NCBI RefSeq assembly: GCF_004193175.1
Contig: NZ_SAUH01000001.1
Location: 124,001 to 188,000, forward strand
DNA length: 64,000 nucleotides
Origin: Streptomyces sp. RFCAC02
GTDB taxonomy: Bacteria; Actinomycetota; Actinomycetes; Streptomycetales; Streptomycetaceae
Direction: 5' to 3'
Under the pieces are notes generated by a model. That model searched no databases. It worked only from the letters and a program-made list of their open reading frames with translations, and was not told where the DNA came from. How positions within the stretch are numbered: position 1 is the first letter of the stretch; each line of letters starts with the position of its first letter. Below are positions 51,634-64,000 of this stretch, one piece after another. Made by a program: the position numbers and the translations under genes.

Positions 51634-52626
51634 TCACGCCGGCGTACCCGCCAGGGCGTGTGCCAGGTGGTCGGCGAGGCGGGGCAGCCAGTCCGGTCGC
51701 GCGTTGCCGAGGAGGTGGTCGCCGTGCGGGACGGACAGGTAGGTGCCGTGCGGCGCCGACCGGGCCAGGGGCTCGCCGTTCGTCACGCCGGGGATGACGT
51801 CCCGGCCTCCGTCCACGACGAGCAGCGGGGCCGCGATGCGGGACGCGAGGGCGGACAGGTCCACGTGGCGCGCGAACTCGGGGGCGGCCTCCGCGCCTCC
51901 GGTGCGGCGGGCCATGAGGTCCCGTACCGGCGGGGGGAGTCGCGCCCAGTCGAGGCGGTGGGGACCGCTGACGGTGGCGACAGCCGCCACGCGGGGTTCG
52001 AGCGCGGCGGCCCTGGCCGCGAAGTAGCCGCCCAGGCTCATGCCGACGAGCCCGACGCGCGCGACGCCGAGGGTGTCGACGACCCGGGCCACGACGCGCT
52101 CGTAGTCCGGTCGCAGGGTCGTGCCGGCCGCCAGCACGCCCTGTCCCGGCCCGTCCATCGCGAACACGGCCAGCCCTCTGGCCAGCAGCGCCGACGCGAG
52201 ATCGATGAACTCCTCCTTGGCCGAGTCGAGGCCGGGGACGACGAGCACGGTTCCCGGCGCGTCGGACGGGCCGCGCAGCCAGCCGGTGAACCCCTCGCCG
52301 CTCACCCGCCGCGCACCCGGCTCCAGCAGGGCGAGGGCCGCCTCCAGGGCGTGATCCGCCTCGGCGGCACCACGGTGCGCCTCCGCGTGCGGTGCCAGGG
52401 TGGCCAGGTGGAACCACCGGGCCGCCATCAGCAGATGCCCACCCGCCGAGACGGACGATCCCGCGTTCGCGGCGCGCCGGACGTGAGCGTGTCCCGTGCG
52501 CAGGAAGGACGGCTCCCAGTCGGCGACGGAGGCGAGACCGCCGGTGACGCGCCGGTACTCGTGCGGGTCCACGCCCGCGCCGGTGGCGCGTGTCCACTGG
52601 GCGGCGGCGAACTCGGCGGCGTTCAC
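51634..52626 (-). CDS. alpha/beta hydrolase, FrsA/DHPON-hydrolase-like
   Basis: A protein of 330 residues. An N-terminal helical cap (about 1-115) precedes the alpha/beta-hydrolase fold. The nucleophile is Ser in 'VGLVGMSLGGYFAARAAAL', the acid Asp in 'LLVVDGGRDVIPG' and the His in 'LSVPHGDHLLGN'. The cap-first layout is that of the DUF1100/FrsA and 2,6-dihydroxypseudooxynicotine hydrolase group, which includes C-C hydrolases. GTG 52626 overlaps the TGA of the upstream reductase (GTGA), so the two are translated together. Confidence 0.82.
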   Translation of the reverse strand: MNAAEFAAAQWTRATGAGVDPHEYRRVTGGLASVADWEPSFLRTGHAHVRRAANAGSSVSAGGHLLMAARWFHLATLAPHAEAHRGAAEADHALEAALALLEPGARRVSGEGFTGWLRGPSDAPGTVLVVPGLDSAKEEFIDLASALLARGLAVFAMDGPGQGVLAAGTTLRPDYERVVARVVDTLGVARVGLVGMSLGGYFAARAAALEPRVAAVATVSGPHRLDWARLPPPVRDLMARRTGGAEAAPEFARHVDLSALASRIAAPLLVVDGGRDVIPGVTNGEPLARSAPHGTYLSVPHGDHLLGNARPDWLPRLADHLAHALAGTPA

Positions 52627-53543
52627 CGTCCTCCTCCGACCAGCAGCACGGCCTTGCCGCGTATCCGGCGCTCCCGCAGGTCGACCAGGGTGCCGGCGGT
52701 CCGCCCCCAGTCGGTGACGCGGCCGATCTCCGGGTGCAGGCGGCCCTGGTCCACGAGCCGCACCAGGGCGGAGAGGTCCGGGCCGTACGGGGCGCCCGCG
52801 TAGTGGAAGTGCCGGATCGTGACGCGCTCGGGGCCGTCGAGGAGCCGGAAGAAGTCGAGGCTGACCGGGGTGCGGCTCGCCTGGCCGAACCAGACGAGCG
52901 TGCCGCCCGGGCGCACCTTCGACAGGGCGAGCGGCAGGTCTGCGCCGCCCGTGGACTCCAGTACGACATCGAACGGTCCCCGGGCCTCCGCGACGTCGTG
53001 CACCACCTCGGCGCCCAGTTCCGCGAGCCGCTCGCCGCGCGCCGGGGTGGCCGTCACGGCGGTCAGGTCCGCTCCGGCACCGACGGCCAGCTCGGTGACG
53101 TAGTGTCCGACGCCGCCCGAGGCGCCGGTCAGCAGGATCCGCCGGCCGGCCGGGGAACCGGCCGTGGCCAGCAGTCGCAGGGCGGTGATCCCGGCCAGGG
53201 GCAGGGCCGCGGCCCGTGCGCTGTCGATGCCGTCCGGGAGCACGGCGAGCGAGTGCGTGGGCACGGCGGCGTACTCGGCCCAGCCGCCCTGGGCGGGGTG
53301 TCCGACCACGCGGGTGCCGGTGTCCGGTCCCGAACCGTCGGCCGCCGCCTGTACGACGAGGCCCGCGATGTCCTTGCCGGGCAGCAGGCCGGGGCTGGGG
53401 TGTTCGAGGAGGAACGTCTCGCCGCGGTTCGGTGCGAACGCCTCGACCTTGACCAGTGCCTCACCGGGCTCCGGCACGGGCTGGGGGACCTCGGTGAAGG
53501 CGACCGGGCGGGCCGCGTCCCCCGTGGGGATCAGTCTTTGCAT
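52623..53543 (-). CDS. zinc-free MDR oxidoreductase (quinone oxidoreductase-like)
   Basis: A protein of 306 residues. It has a GroES-like N-terminal half ('GEALVKVEAFAPNRGETFLL'), a Rossmann half with 'ILLTGASGGVGHYVTELAVGAGADLTAV' and 'VLESTGGADLPLALSKVRPGGTLVWFG', and no zinc ligands. It probably reduces quinones or enones with NADPH. The start is ATG 53543 without a ribosome site; a palindrome spans this start codon. It is divergent from a LysR gene and coupled to the hydrolase downstream. Confidence 0.85.
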   Translation of the reverse strand: MQRLIPTGDAARPVAFTEVPQPVPEPGEALVKVEAFAPNRGETFLLEHPSPGLLPGKDIAGLVVQAAADGSGPDTGTRVVGHPAQGGWAEYAAVPTHSLAVLPDGIDSARAAALPLAGITALRLLATAGSPAGRRILLTGASGGVGHYVTELAVGAGADLTAVTATPARGERLAELGAEVVHDVAEARGPFDVVLESTGGADLPLALSKVRPGGTLVWFGQASRTPVSLDFFRLLDGPERVTIRHFHYAGAPYGPDLSALVRLVDQGRLHPEIGRVTDWGRTAGTLVDLRERRIRGKAVLLVGGGR

Positions 53544-53556
53544 GGGGACGATGCAA
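53538..53556. promoter_or_regulatory. palindrome spanning the MDR start codon
   Basis: TTGCAT-N7-ATGCAA, a perfect inverted repeat whose left arm contains the complement of the ATG. It may be a LysR contact site. Confidence 0.45.
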
Positions 53557-53599
53557 CCGCGCTCGCCGCCGTGCGATCCAACAAAGGACGAGCACGGCC

Positions 53600-53616
53600 G
53601 ACAACCGACGGTTGTC
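53600..53616. promoter_or_regulatory. perfect 17-bp palindrome in LysR/MDR divergent region
   Basis: GACAACCGACGGTTGTC is perfectly symmetric about its central base. It lies just upstream of a -10-like TATGGT (53620-53625), 16 bp before the LysR GTG. This fits an autoregulatory LysR site. Confidence 0.6.
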
Positions 53617-53632
53617 ACCTATGGTGGGGGCC

Positions 53633-54577
53633 GTGGATCTCGACATCGCGCAGGTGCGTGCCTTCCTGCACACCGCCGATGAGCTGCACTTCGGGCGGGC
53701 CGCGGGCAGGCTCGCCGTCTCCCAGCAGGCGCTGTCCAAGAGGATCGCCCGGCTGGAGACCGGGCTCGGCACCGCACTCTTCCACCGCGGCGGCAGCGGG
53801 GTGCGCCTGACCGACGCCGGGCGGCGGTTCCTCGCGCCGGCCCGGCGGGCCGTGGCCGCCGCCGACGCCGCCGTCGCGGCGGCCGTCGGCGGGGACCGGC
53901 CCCTGCGCGTGGACGTCTGGGGGCACCTGTACGCCCCGATGCGGACGCTGGCCGAGGTAGCCGGGCGGGCCGGCCCCCTCGTGTCGGGGCACGGGCGCGA
54001 TCTCGCGTCGGTGACGACGGCTCTGCTGCGCGGCGACATCGACGCGGCCCTCGGCCGGGTCCACCCCCCGCTGCCCGCCGGACTCGCGCACCGCCTCGTC
54101 CGCCTGGAACCGGTGGACGCGGTGCTGAGCGCCGCCCATCCGCTCGCGGCCGAACCGGCGCTGCGGCCGGCGGAGTTGCGCGGGAGCGTGCTGTGGGCGC
54201 CCGGTGCGCTGGACCGGCTCGACTTCCTCCACCGGTTCGCCGACCGGTTCGGCGTGCGGGACACGGCGACGAGCGTCAACCTCGGGCTCGGCCACTTCCT
54301 CGCCGAGGTGGTGGCGGACCCGCGGCGCTTCTCCCTGGTGCCCGCCGATGTGCCGCTGCCGGAGGTCCCCGGGCTGCGCTCTGTCCCCCTGGTCGATCCC
54401 ACGCCGCTGTACGCCTGGTCCCTGCTGTGGCGTTCGGGGGACGGGCACCCGGGGCTGAGCCGGCTCACCGCCGCCTGCGCCGAGCAGGCGGGGCGCAGGC
54501 GATGGCTGGAGTACGACCCGGCCGGCGACTGGCTGCCGGAACCGCCCGCGGATGCTTCGGCACCCGCACCGCGCTGA
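53633..54577 (+). CDS. LysR-family transcriptional regulator
   Basis: A protein of 314 residues. The winged HTH is about 1-60 ('VDLDIAQVRAFLHTADELHFGRAAGRLAVSQQALSKRIARLE') and is followed by a LysR effector domain. GTG 53633 gives the standard N-terminus; in-frame ATG 53621 would add four residues. The -10-like TATGGT lies only 7 nt before the GTG, so the mRNA may be leaderless. It is divergent from, and probably controls, the MDR-hydrolase operon. Confidence 0.86.
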   Translation: MDLDIAQVRAFLHTADELHFGRAAGRLAVSQQALSKRIARLETGLGTALFHRGGSGVRLTDAGRRFLAPARRAVAAADAAVAAAVGGDRPLRVDVWGHLYAPMRTLAEVAGRAGPLVSGHGRDLASVTTALLRGDIDAALGRVHPPLPAGLAHRLVRLEPVDAVLSAAHPLAAEPALRPAELRGSVLWAPGALDRLDFLHRFADRFGVRDTATSVNLGLGHFLAEVVADPRRFSLVPADVPLPEVPGLRSVPLVDPTPLYAWSLLWRSGDGHPGLSRLTAACAEQAGRRRWLEYDPAGDWLPEPPADASAPAPR

Positions 54578-54605
54578 TGCCACCGGGGCGGCAACAGGCG
54601 GGGCG

Positions 54606-55247
54606 TCACTCCGCGTCGAGGCGCACCAGGTCGGCCCACGCCTCGGCGAGGACGCGGTGGCCGAGGGGCGTGGGGTGCACGCCGTCCGCCGCGATGCGGG
54701 CGGGGTCGCCGGCGGTCCGGGCGGCCTGGTTGAGCAGCCCGTCGGCGGCGAGCAGCGCGGCGTCGAACTCCGCGGCGAGCCGCCGCACGGCGTGGATGCG
54801 CGGGTCGAGGTCCTCGCGCCAGTCCCACTGCGCGGCCGTGACGGGGACGACGAACGGTTCGACGAGCAGCAGGCGCGCGCCCGTCGCGTCCCGGAGCCGG
54901 GTGAGGAGGTGCCGGTAGTCGGCCTCCCACACCCCGGTGGCCGTCGTCTCGCCCTGGTCGTAGCGGCGCCAGGTGTCGTTGATGCCGATGAGGACGGACA
55001 CCAGGTCGGGCTTGAGCGCGACGGCGTCCTCCTCCCAGCGGGCGCGGAGGTCGGTGATGCGGCTGCCGCCGATGCCCCGGTTGAGGACGACGGGGGCCGC
55101 GTCCGGGTGGCGCTCGCGCAGGAGGGCGGTGGCCGCCGCGGCGTAGCCGTCCCCGAGGCCGTCGCCGATCTGGCCCGTGCGGCCGGCGTCGGTGATGCTG
55201 TCGCCCTGGAAGAGGATGGTGGCGGTCGGGGGCAGGCGCAGGGGCAT
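54606..55247 (-). CDS. SGNH/GDSL hydrolase
   Basis: A protein of 213 residues with all four blocks visible: 'ILFQGDSITDAGR' (catalytic Ser), 'NRGIGGSRITDL' (Gly), 'VLIGINDTW' (Asn) and 'DGVHPTPLGHRVLA' (Asp and His). There is no signal peptide, so it is a cytoplasmic esterase, perhaps a carbohydrate deacetylase. It is convergent with the LysR gene and divergent from the GMC oxidoreductase. Confidence 0.9.
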   Translation of the reverse strand: MPLRLPPTATILFQGDSITDAGRTGQIGDGLGDGYAAAATALLRERHPDAAPVVLNRGIGGSRITDLRARWEEDAVALKPDLVSVLIGINDTWRRYDQGETTATGVWEADYRHLLTRLRDATGARLLLVEPFVVPVTAAQWDWREDLDPRIHAVRRLAAEFDAALLAADGLLNQAARTAGDPARIAADGVHPTPLGHRVLAEAWADLVRLDAE

Positions 55248-55339
55248 CGCGGGCTCCGGGAGAGAGTTGGGGGCACCGTTGTCGCAGTGAGTGCTGCGCA
55301 GAGACTAGACGACACAGTCGAGAAGGCAGGGAACCGGGC

Positions 55340-57445
55340 ATGTCAGGCAGTGAGGCGGGCGGTGTCGTCCGTTCCGGGGAGGCGCGGTTGCGGGCGCTGG
55401 TGGAGGCCGTCGTGCCGGCGGACGACCGGCCGTCCGCCGTGGAGGCGGGCGGACTCGGGTTCCTGGCGCGGGTGCTGGCGCAGCGGCCCGACTGGGAGCC
55501 GCGCGTCGCGCGGGTGCTGGAGCGGGTGGGCGCCGGCGCCGAGGAGCGGTACGGGCGGCCGTTCGAGGACCCGGAGCTCGGCGCGGCGGACCGCGCCGCC
55601 GTTCTCGACGGGCTGCTCGGCGACGCCGACTACGTGTGGTTCGCGCAGCTCGTGAACGGCGGTCACTACGCGGACGAGGGCAACGGCGGCAACGCGGGCA
55701 ACGCCTCGTGGGACGCGGTCGGCTGGCGGCCCGGCCTGCCGCCGGCCGCCGCCGGTGACGGGCACCGCGACGCCGTGGTGACGCCGGACGGCCTCGCCGC
55801 GCGGTACGACGTCGTCGTCGTGGGGTCGGGCGCGGGCGGGGGCGCGGCGGCCTGCCGGCTCGCGGAGGCCGGGCGGTCGGTGCTGGTGGTGGAGGCCGGT
55901 TCCTGGCCGGCCACCGGCGACCTGGCGCGCGACCACCTGCGGAACCCGCGCGCCTACTGGGACCTCGGGTCCCTCGCGGGCCCCGGGGACGAGGGCAATC
56001 CGCGTGTCCTCGCGACGGACGGCGGCCGCGTCGTGCTGCGCCCGTCCGACGGCCGGTGGAGCAACAACGCGATGACGCTCGGCGGCGGCACCCGGGTGTA
56101 CGGGGCGCAGGCGTGGCGGTTCGGCCCGGACGACTTCCGGATGGCGTCGCGCTACGGCGTGCCGGAGGGCAGCACGCTCGCGGACTGGCCCTTCGGGTAC
56201 GAGGAGCTGGCGCCGTACTACGAGCAGGCCGAGTGGGAGATCGGTGTGAGCGGCGGCCCCGACGACGGTCCGTACGCGGGGCGCCGTGCCCGTCCGCTGC
56301 CCATGCCGCCGCTTCCCACGGGCCGCGCGTACGACGTGCTGCGGGCGGGCGCCGGGAAGCTCGGGCTGTCCACGGTGGACACGCCGCTGCTCGTGAACTC
56401 GGTCCCCTACCTCGGCCGGCCCGCGTGTGCCCAGTGCTCGCTGTGCGTGGGGTTCGCGTGCACGGTGGACGCGAAGAACGGCAGCCACAACACGCTGCTG
56501 GCGCGTGCCTTCGCCTCGGGGAACTGCCGTGTCCTGCTGGAGGCGACGGCCGCGCGGCTGCTCACCTCGCCCGGCGGGCGGATCACGGGCGTGGCCGTCA
56601 CCGGGCTGCGGGACGGGCGGCAGTGGCACGCCGAGGTCGCGGCGGGCGAGGTGGTCCTCGCGGCCGGCGCGGTGGAGACGGCCCGGCTGCTGCTGAACTC
56701 GGCGCACGACGCGGAGCCCCACGGCGTCGGCAACAACGCCGACCAGGTGGGGCGCCACCTCCAGGGCCACCTGTACGCCTCGGCGACGGGCGTCTTCGAC
56801 GACCCGGTGGAGGACCTGATCGGCCCGGGTCCCTCCATCGCGACGGCCGACCACCGGCAGGACAACGCGGGGATCGTCGGCGGCGGCATCGTCGTCAAGG
56901 AGTTCGTGCCGACGCCGGCGAGCACCTACCGGAACCTGGTGGACGCGGGGCTGATACCCGTGCACGGGCTCGCGGCCAAGCGCGGCATGCGGGAGCTGGC
57001 GCCGCGGACGATGCGGCTGGCCGGTCCCGTGCAGGAGGTGACGACGGCGGGGGCGCGGGTGCGCGTCGATCCGGGGACGCGGGACCGTCTCGGGCTGCCG
57101 GTCGCGGTCCTCTCCGGCGCGCCGCACGCGGAGGACCTGCGGGCGCAGGCGTTCCTGGCCGAGCGGTGCGCCGAGTGGCTCACGGCCTCCGGCGCGCGGC
57201 GGGTCGTCACCTCGCGGCCGTCCGGCACGGGGCACGGCCCGAGCGCGGGGCAGCACCAGGCGGGCACCTGCCGCATGGGCACGGACCCGGCCCGTTCGGT
57301 CACCGACCCGTTCGGCCGGGTGTGGGGGCACGACAACCTGCGGGTCGCCGACGGGTCCCTGCACGTCACCAACGGGGGCGTCAACCCGGTGCTGTCCATC
57401 TTCGCCAACGCGCTGCGGGTCGCGGCCCACATGACGGCGTCCTGA
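55340..57445 (+). CDS. GMC oxidoreductase with N-terminal gluconate-dehydrogenase-3-like domain
   Basis: A protein of 701 residues. Residues 15-125 resemble the small subunit 3 of gluconate 2-dehydrogenase ('LRALVEAVVPADDRPSAVEAGGLGFL'). From residue 155 a GMC flavoenzyme follows, with the FAD motif G-S-G-A-G-G (162-167) and the C-terminal active-site region 'QAGTCRMGTDPARSVTDPFGRVWGHDNLRVADGSLHVTNGGVNPVLSI'. A Cys cluster in 'RPACAQCSLCVGFACTVDAK' may hold a metal or disulfides. The fusion of two normally separate subunits is notable. The substrate is an alcohol or sugar, unknown. ATG 55340 has AGGGA 8 nt upstream. Confidence 0.85.
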   Translation: MSGSEAGGVVRSGEARLRALVEAVVPADDRPSAVEAGGLGFLARVLAQRPDWEPRVARVLERVGAGAEERYGRPFEDPELGAADRAAVLDGLLGDADYVWFAQLVNGGHYADEGNGGNAGNASWDAVGWRPGLPPAAAGDGHRDAVVTPDGLAARYDVVVVGSGAGGGAAACRLAEAGRSVLVVEAGSWPATGDLARDHLRNPRAYWDLGSLAGPGDEGNPRVLATDGGRVVLRPSDGRWSNNAMTLGGGTRVYGAQAWRFGPDDFRMASRYGVPEGSTLADWPFGYEELAPYYEQAEWEIGVSGGPDDGPYAGRRARPLPMPPLPTGRAYDVLRAGAGKLGLSTVDTPLLVNSVPYLGRPACAQCSLCVGFACTVDAKNGSHNTLLARAFASGNCRVLLEATAARLLTSPGGRITGVAVTGLRDGRQWHAEVAAGEVVLAAGAVETARLLLNSAHDAEPHGVGNNADQVGRHLQGHLYASATGVFDDPVEDLIGPGPSIATADHRQDNAGIVGGGIVVKEFVPTPASTYRNLVDAGLIPVHGLAAKRGMRELAPRTMRLAGPVQEVTTAGARVRVDPGTRDRLGLPVAVLSGAPHAEDLRAQAFLAERCAEWLTASGARRVVTSRPSGTGHGPSAGQHQAGTCRMGTDPARSVTDPFGRVWGHDNLRVADGSLHVTNGGVNPVLSIFANALRVAAHMTAS

Positions 57446-57466
57446 CGGCGCCCGTGGTGCGGCGCC

Positions 57467-61147
<3,681 letters not shown>

Positions 61148-61330
61148 GACGGATGCCTCCCGGTGCGGTGGGGCGACGGGGACGGAACACGGCCCCGGCC
61201 TGTGGTCTTCCCGCGCGGCGCGGTCCCCGATCCGTGCCGGACGCCCGCACACGTGCGCGAGAGGGACGGCCCGCGTCCGCACCGTCCTCCCGCCGTCCTC
61301 CCGTCATCCACGCGTGGTAGGGCTGGGGGC

Positions 61331-62218
61331 GTGAGCGAACAGTTTCTCGACCCGCCCGTGGGCGGGACGCTGGCCTGCGTACGGGCGGCCCTGCCGACGC
61401 TGAACCCCAGCGAGCGGCGGGTCGCCGCCGTGGTGCTCGACCGGGCGGCCGATGTGCGCGAGTGGACCGTGGCGGATCTCGCGGGCGCGGCGGGGACGTC
61501 GCGCGCCAGCACGGTCCGGGCGTGCCAGCGCATGGGGTTCAAGGGGTTCCAGCATCTGCGCATCCTGCTGGTGCGGGACATCGCGTCGGCGGCCCCGCGG
61601 GGCGGGCCCGCGCTCGATCCGCAGGCGGAGCCGGCCGAGGTGGCCCGCGGGGTGTTCCGCACGGTGGCCGACGCCCTCGGCGAGTCGCTGGCGCCGCTGG
61701 ACGGGGCGGAGTTCGCGCGCGCGGTCGACGCGGTGGCCGCGACGCCCCGGCTGCTCGTGCTGGGCAACGGCGGTTCAGCGCCGGCGGCGCAGGGGGCCGC
61801 GCTGCGGCTGATGCGGCGCGGACGGTCGGCCGAGGCGCCGGGCGATGCGATCGTGCAGGAGGTGACGGCGCGGACCCTCGGTCCCGGCGACGTGTGCCTC
61901 GCGATCAGCGACAGCGGGCTCAACCTGGTCACGCTGCGCGGAGCCGCCGCGGCCAGGGCGGCCGGTGCCACGGTGGTGGGGCTGACCAGTTTCCACCGGT
62001 CCGAACTGGCGCGGCACGCGGATGTGGTGCTGGTCGCGGGGCCGGGCGGCGGCCCGTTCAGCTCGCGGGTGCAGACCGGCGGCGTGGTGCAGACACTTCT
62101 GCTGAACGCGCTGGAGATCTGCGTACAGGCCCGTGACCTGGCGGCGGGCCGTCAGGACGCGGCGGAGCTGGCCACCGTCGCCGACTTCATCGAACGCCCG
62201 GAGACCGGGGCCGGCTGA
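61331..62218 (+). CDS. MurR/RpiR-family transcriptional regulator
   Basis: A protein of 295 residues. The N-terminal RpiR HTH is about 25-90 ('NPSERRVAAVVLDRAADVREWTVADLAGAAGTSRASTVRACQRMGFKGFQHLR') and the C-terminal SIS domain is about 125-270 with 'LLVLGNGGSAPAAQGAALRLMRRG' and 'CLAISDSGLNLVTLRGAAAARAAGATVVGLT'. The family binds sugar phosphates. GTG 61331. It is divergent from pulA and upstream of a sugar ABC operon, so it probably controls both. Confidence 0.87.
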   Translation: MSEQFLDPPVGGTLACVRAALPTLNPSERRVAAVVLDRAADVREWTVADLAGAAGTSRASTVRACQRMGFKGFQHLRILLVRDIASAAPRGGPALDPQAEPAEVARGVFRTVADALGESLAPLDGAEFARAVDAVAATPRLLVLGNGGSAPAAQGAALRLMRRGRSAEAPGDAIVQEVTARTLGPGDVCLAISDSGLNLVTLRGAAAARAAGATVVGLTSFHRSELARHADVVLVAGPGGGPFSSRVQTGGVVQTLLLNALEICVQARDLAAGRQDAAELATVADFIERPETGAG

Positions 62219-62360
62219 GCGCCCGCCGCGGGGCGAACCGGACACACCCGGCATGTGTTGCTGGGGACGCCTTCCGTGAAGGGTCGTTTTCCGGCCACGC
62301 GCCATTCACACACCCCTCCCATGCTGACTCGTGGAACAGCGAACCGAAATCAGCAGATCT

Positions 62361-62381
62361 CCATGGAACGAGATTCCGTGG
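62361..62381. promoter_or_regulatory. operator-like inverted repeat upstream of ABC operon
   Basis: CCATGGAA-N5-TTCCGTGG, with arms matching at 7 of 8 positions, lies 16 bp before the ABC ATPase start. GGAA/TTCC half-sites are known for some RpiR regulators. Confidence 0.45.
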
Positions 62382-62397
62382 CAGGGCGGGAGGCACC

Positions 62398-63594
<1,197 letters not shown>

Positions 63595-63619
63595 CTCCCG
63601 TCCTCCCCCTTCCCCCTGC

Positions 63620-63650
63620 GCCGCGCGTCCCCGCCGGGGCACCGCGCGGC
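63620..63650 (+). terminator. hairpin between ABC ATPase and binding-protein genes
   Basis: An 8-bp outer stem GCCGCGCG/CGCGCGGC holds an inner CCCC-GCC-GGGG stem. It may act as a partial terminator or mRNA-stabilising element giving unequal expression of the two genes. Confidence 0.5.
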
Positions 63651-63680
63651 ACACCCCACCACGCCCCTGGAGAGCAACCG

Positions 63681-64000
63681 ATGCGTCCCCTTCACCGCGG
63701 CGGCCCGCGCGCCGCCGCCCTGGCCGGCGCCCTGCTGATCGCCGCGACCGCCTGCGGCGGGCTCGGCAGCACCGACACGTCCGGCACCTCCGACGGCGGC
63801 GCCGGCGACGTCGTCCCCGAACTCGCCGCGGACCAGCAGGTCGAGATCACCTTCGAGAGCTACAACCTCGCCCAGTCCGGCGCCTGGTCGGACACCATCA
63901 ACGGGCTGCTCGACGAGTTCCAGGAGGAGCACCCCAACATCACCGTCCACGCGCAGCCCCCGCAGGGCGGCCAGAGCGACGGCAGCAACACCATCAGCAG
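63681..64000 (+). CDS. sugar ABC transporter substrate-binding lipoprotein (5' part)
   Basis: Only the first 106 residues are in the window; the frame is still open at 64000. It has a basic N-terminus, a hydrophobic core and the lipobox A-T-A-C, with the lipidated Cys at about residue 27. A Ser/Gly/Asp-rich linker follows, then 'VEITFESYNLAQSGAWSDTINGLLDEFQEEHPNITV', the usual first part of an SBP_bac_1 (CUT1) protein. ATG 63681 has GGAGAG upstream. It follows the ABC ATPase and would bind the sugar for import, plausibly maltodextrins given the pullulanase. Confidence 0.85.
   Translation, partial: MRPLHRGGPRAAALAGALLIAATACGGLGSTDTSGTSDGGAGDVVPELAADQQVEITFESYNLAQSGAWSDTINGLLDEFQEEHPNITVHAQPPQGGQSDGSNTIS

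Overview
The window is chromosomal DNA of very high G+C with codons that almost always end in G or C. Many start codons are GTG, and short stop/start overlaps (GTGA, ATGA) are common. Together with the gene families present (DUF5133, DUF5134, DUF6421, class F sortase, a SmeA/SffA-like pair, MurT/GatD), this indicates an actinomycete, almost certainly Streptomyces or a close relative.

Region 1-15.6 kb is core and regulatory material. It holds the tail of a TPR protein, a LysR/MFS divergent pair, a DUF5133 protein, a CtaG-like membrane protein, the murT-gatD cell-wall amidation operon, a smeA-sffA-like sporulation pair, a lipoprotein hydrolase, a ROK repressor/MFS pair that appears leaderless in both directions, a geranylgeranyl-reductase-like flavoenzyme and an M20 peptidase.

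Region 15.65-16.93 kb is a mobile-element scar. A 1.1-kb IS5-family element with a likely programmed frameshift sits directly beside a 161-bp MITE-like element. Both are bounded by CTAG, and the last CTAG supplies the stop codon of the next gene.

Region 16.9-37.1 kb is housekeeping and accessory. It holds a class F sortase with its presumed substrate, a P-loop/Nudix fusion, a ROK sugar kinase, etfBA, a thioredoxin, a PlsC acyltransferase and a coupled DUF6421/SDR/threonine-aldolase operon. It continues with a frameshifted NAD(P)-binding gene beside a TetR gene, a GDPD, a GNAT, DUF5134 and M56 proteins, a TetR gene with an operator-like palindrome, an Old-Yellow-Enzyme homologue behind a strong hairpin, ung overlapping an N-acetylglucosamine-kinase-like gene, and a CbiX-like protein.

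Region 37.6-51.4 kb is the most striking part. An AT-rich promoter region precedes a 3122-residue hybrid iterative PKS-NRPS (KS-AT-DH-KR-ACP-C-A-PCP-TE). Its adenylation pocket reads close to the ornithine code. It overlaps a phytoene-desaturase-like FAD oxidoreductase, which is followed by a zinc-free medium-chain reductase. A convergent cytochrome P450 lies across a perfect 14-bp terminator hairpin. This is a compact polycyclic tetramate macrolactam (PTM) cluster of the ikarugamycin type (ikaABC plus P450).

Region 51.6-64 kb holds an alpha/beta hydrolase coupled to a quinone-oxidoreductase-like gene under a divergent LysR, an SGNH hydrolase and a GMC oxidoreductase with an N-terminal extra domain. 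A secreted pullulanase, a divergent MurR/RpiR regulator, a sugar-ABC ATPase and the start of its binding lipoprotein form a probable alpha-glucan degradation and uptake locus cut by the window end.
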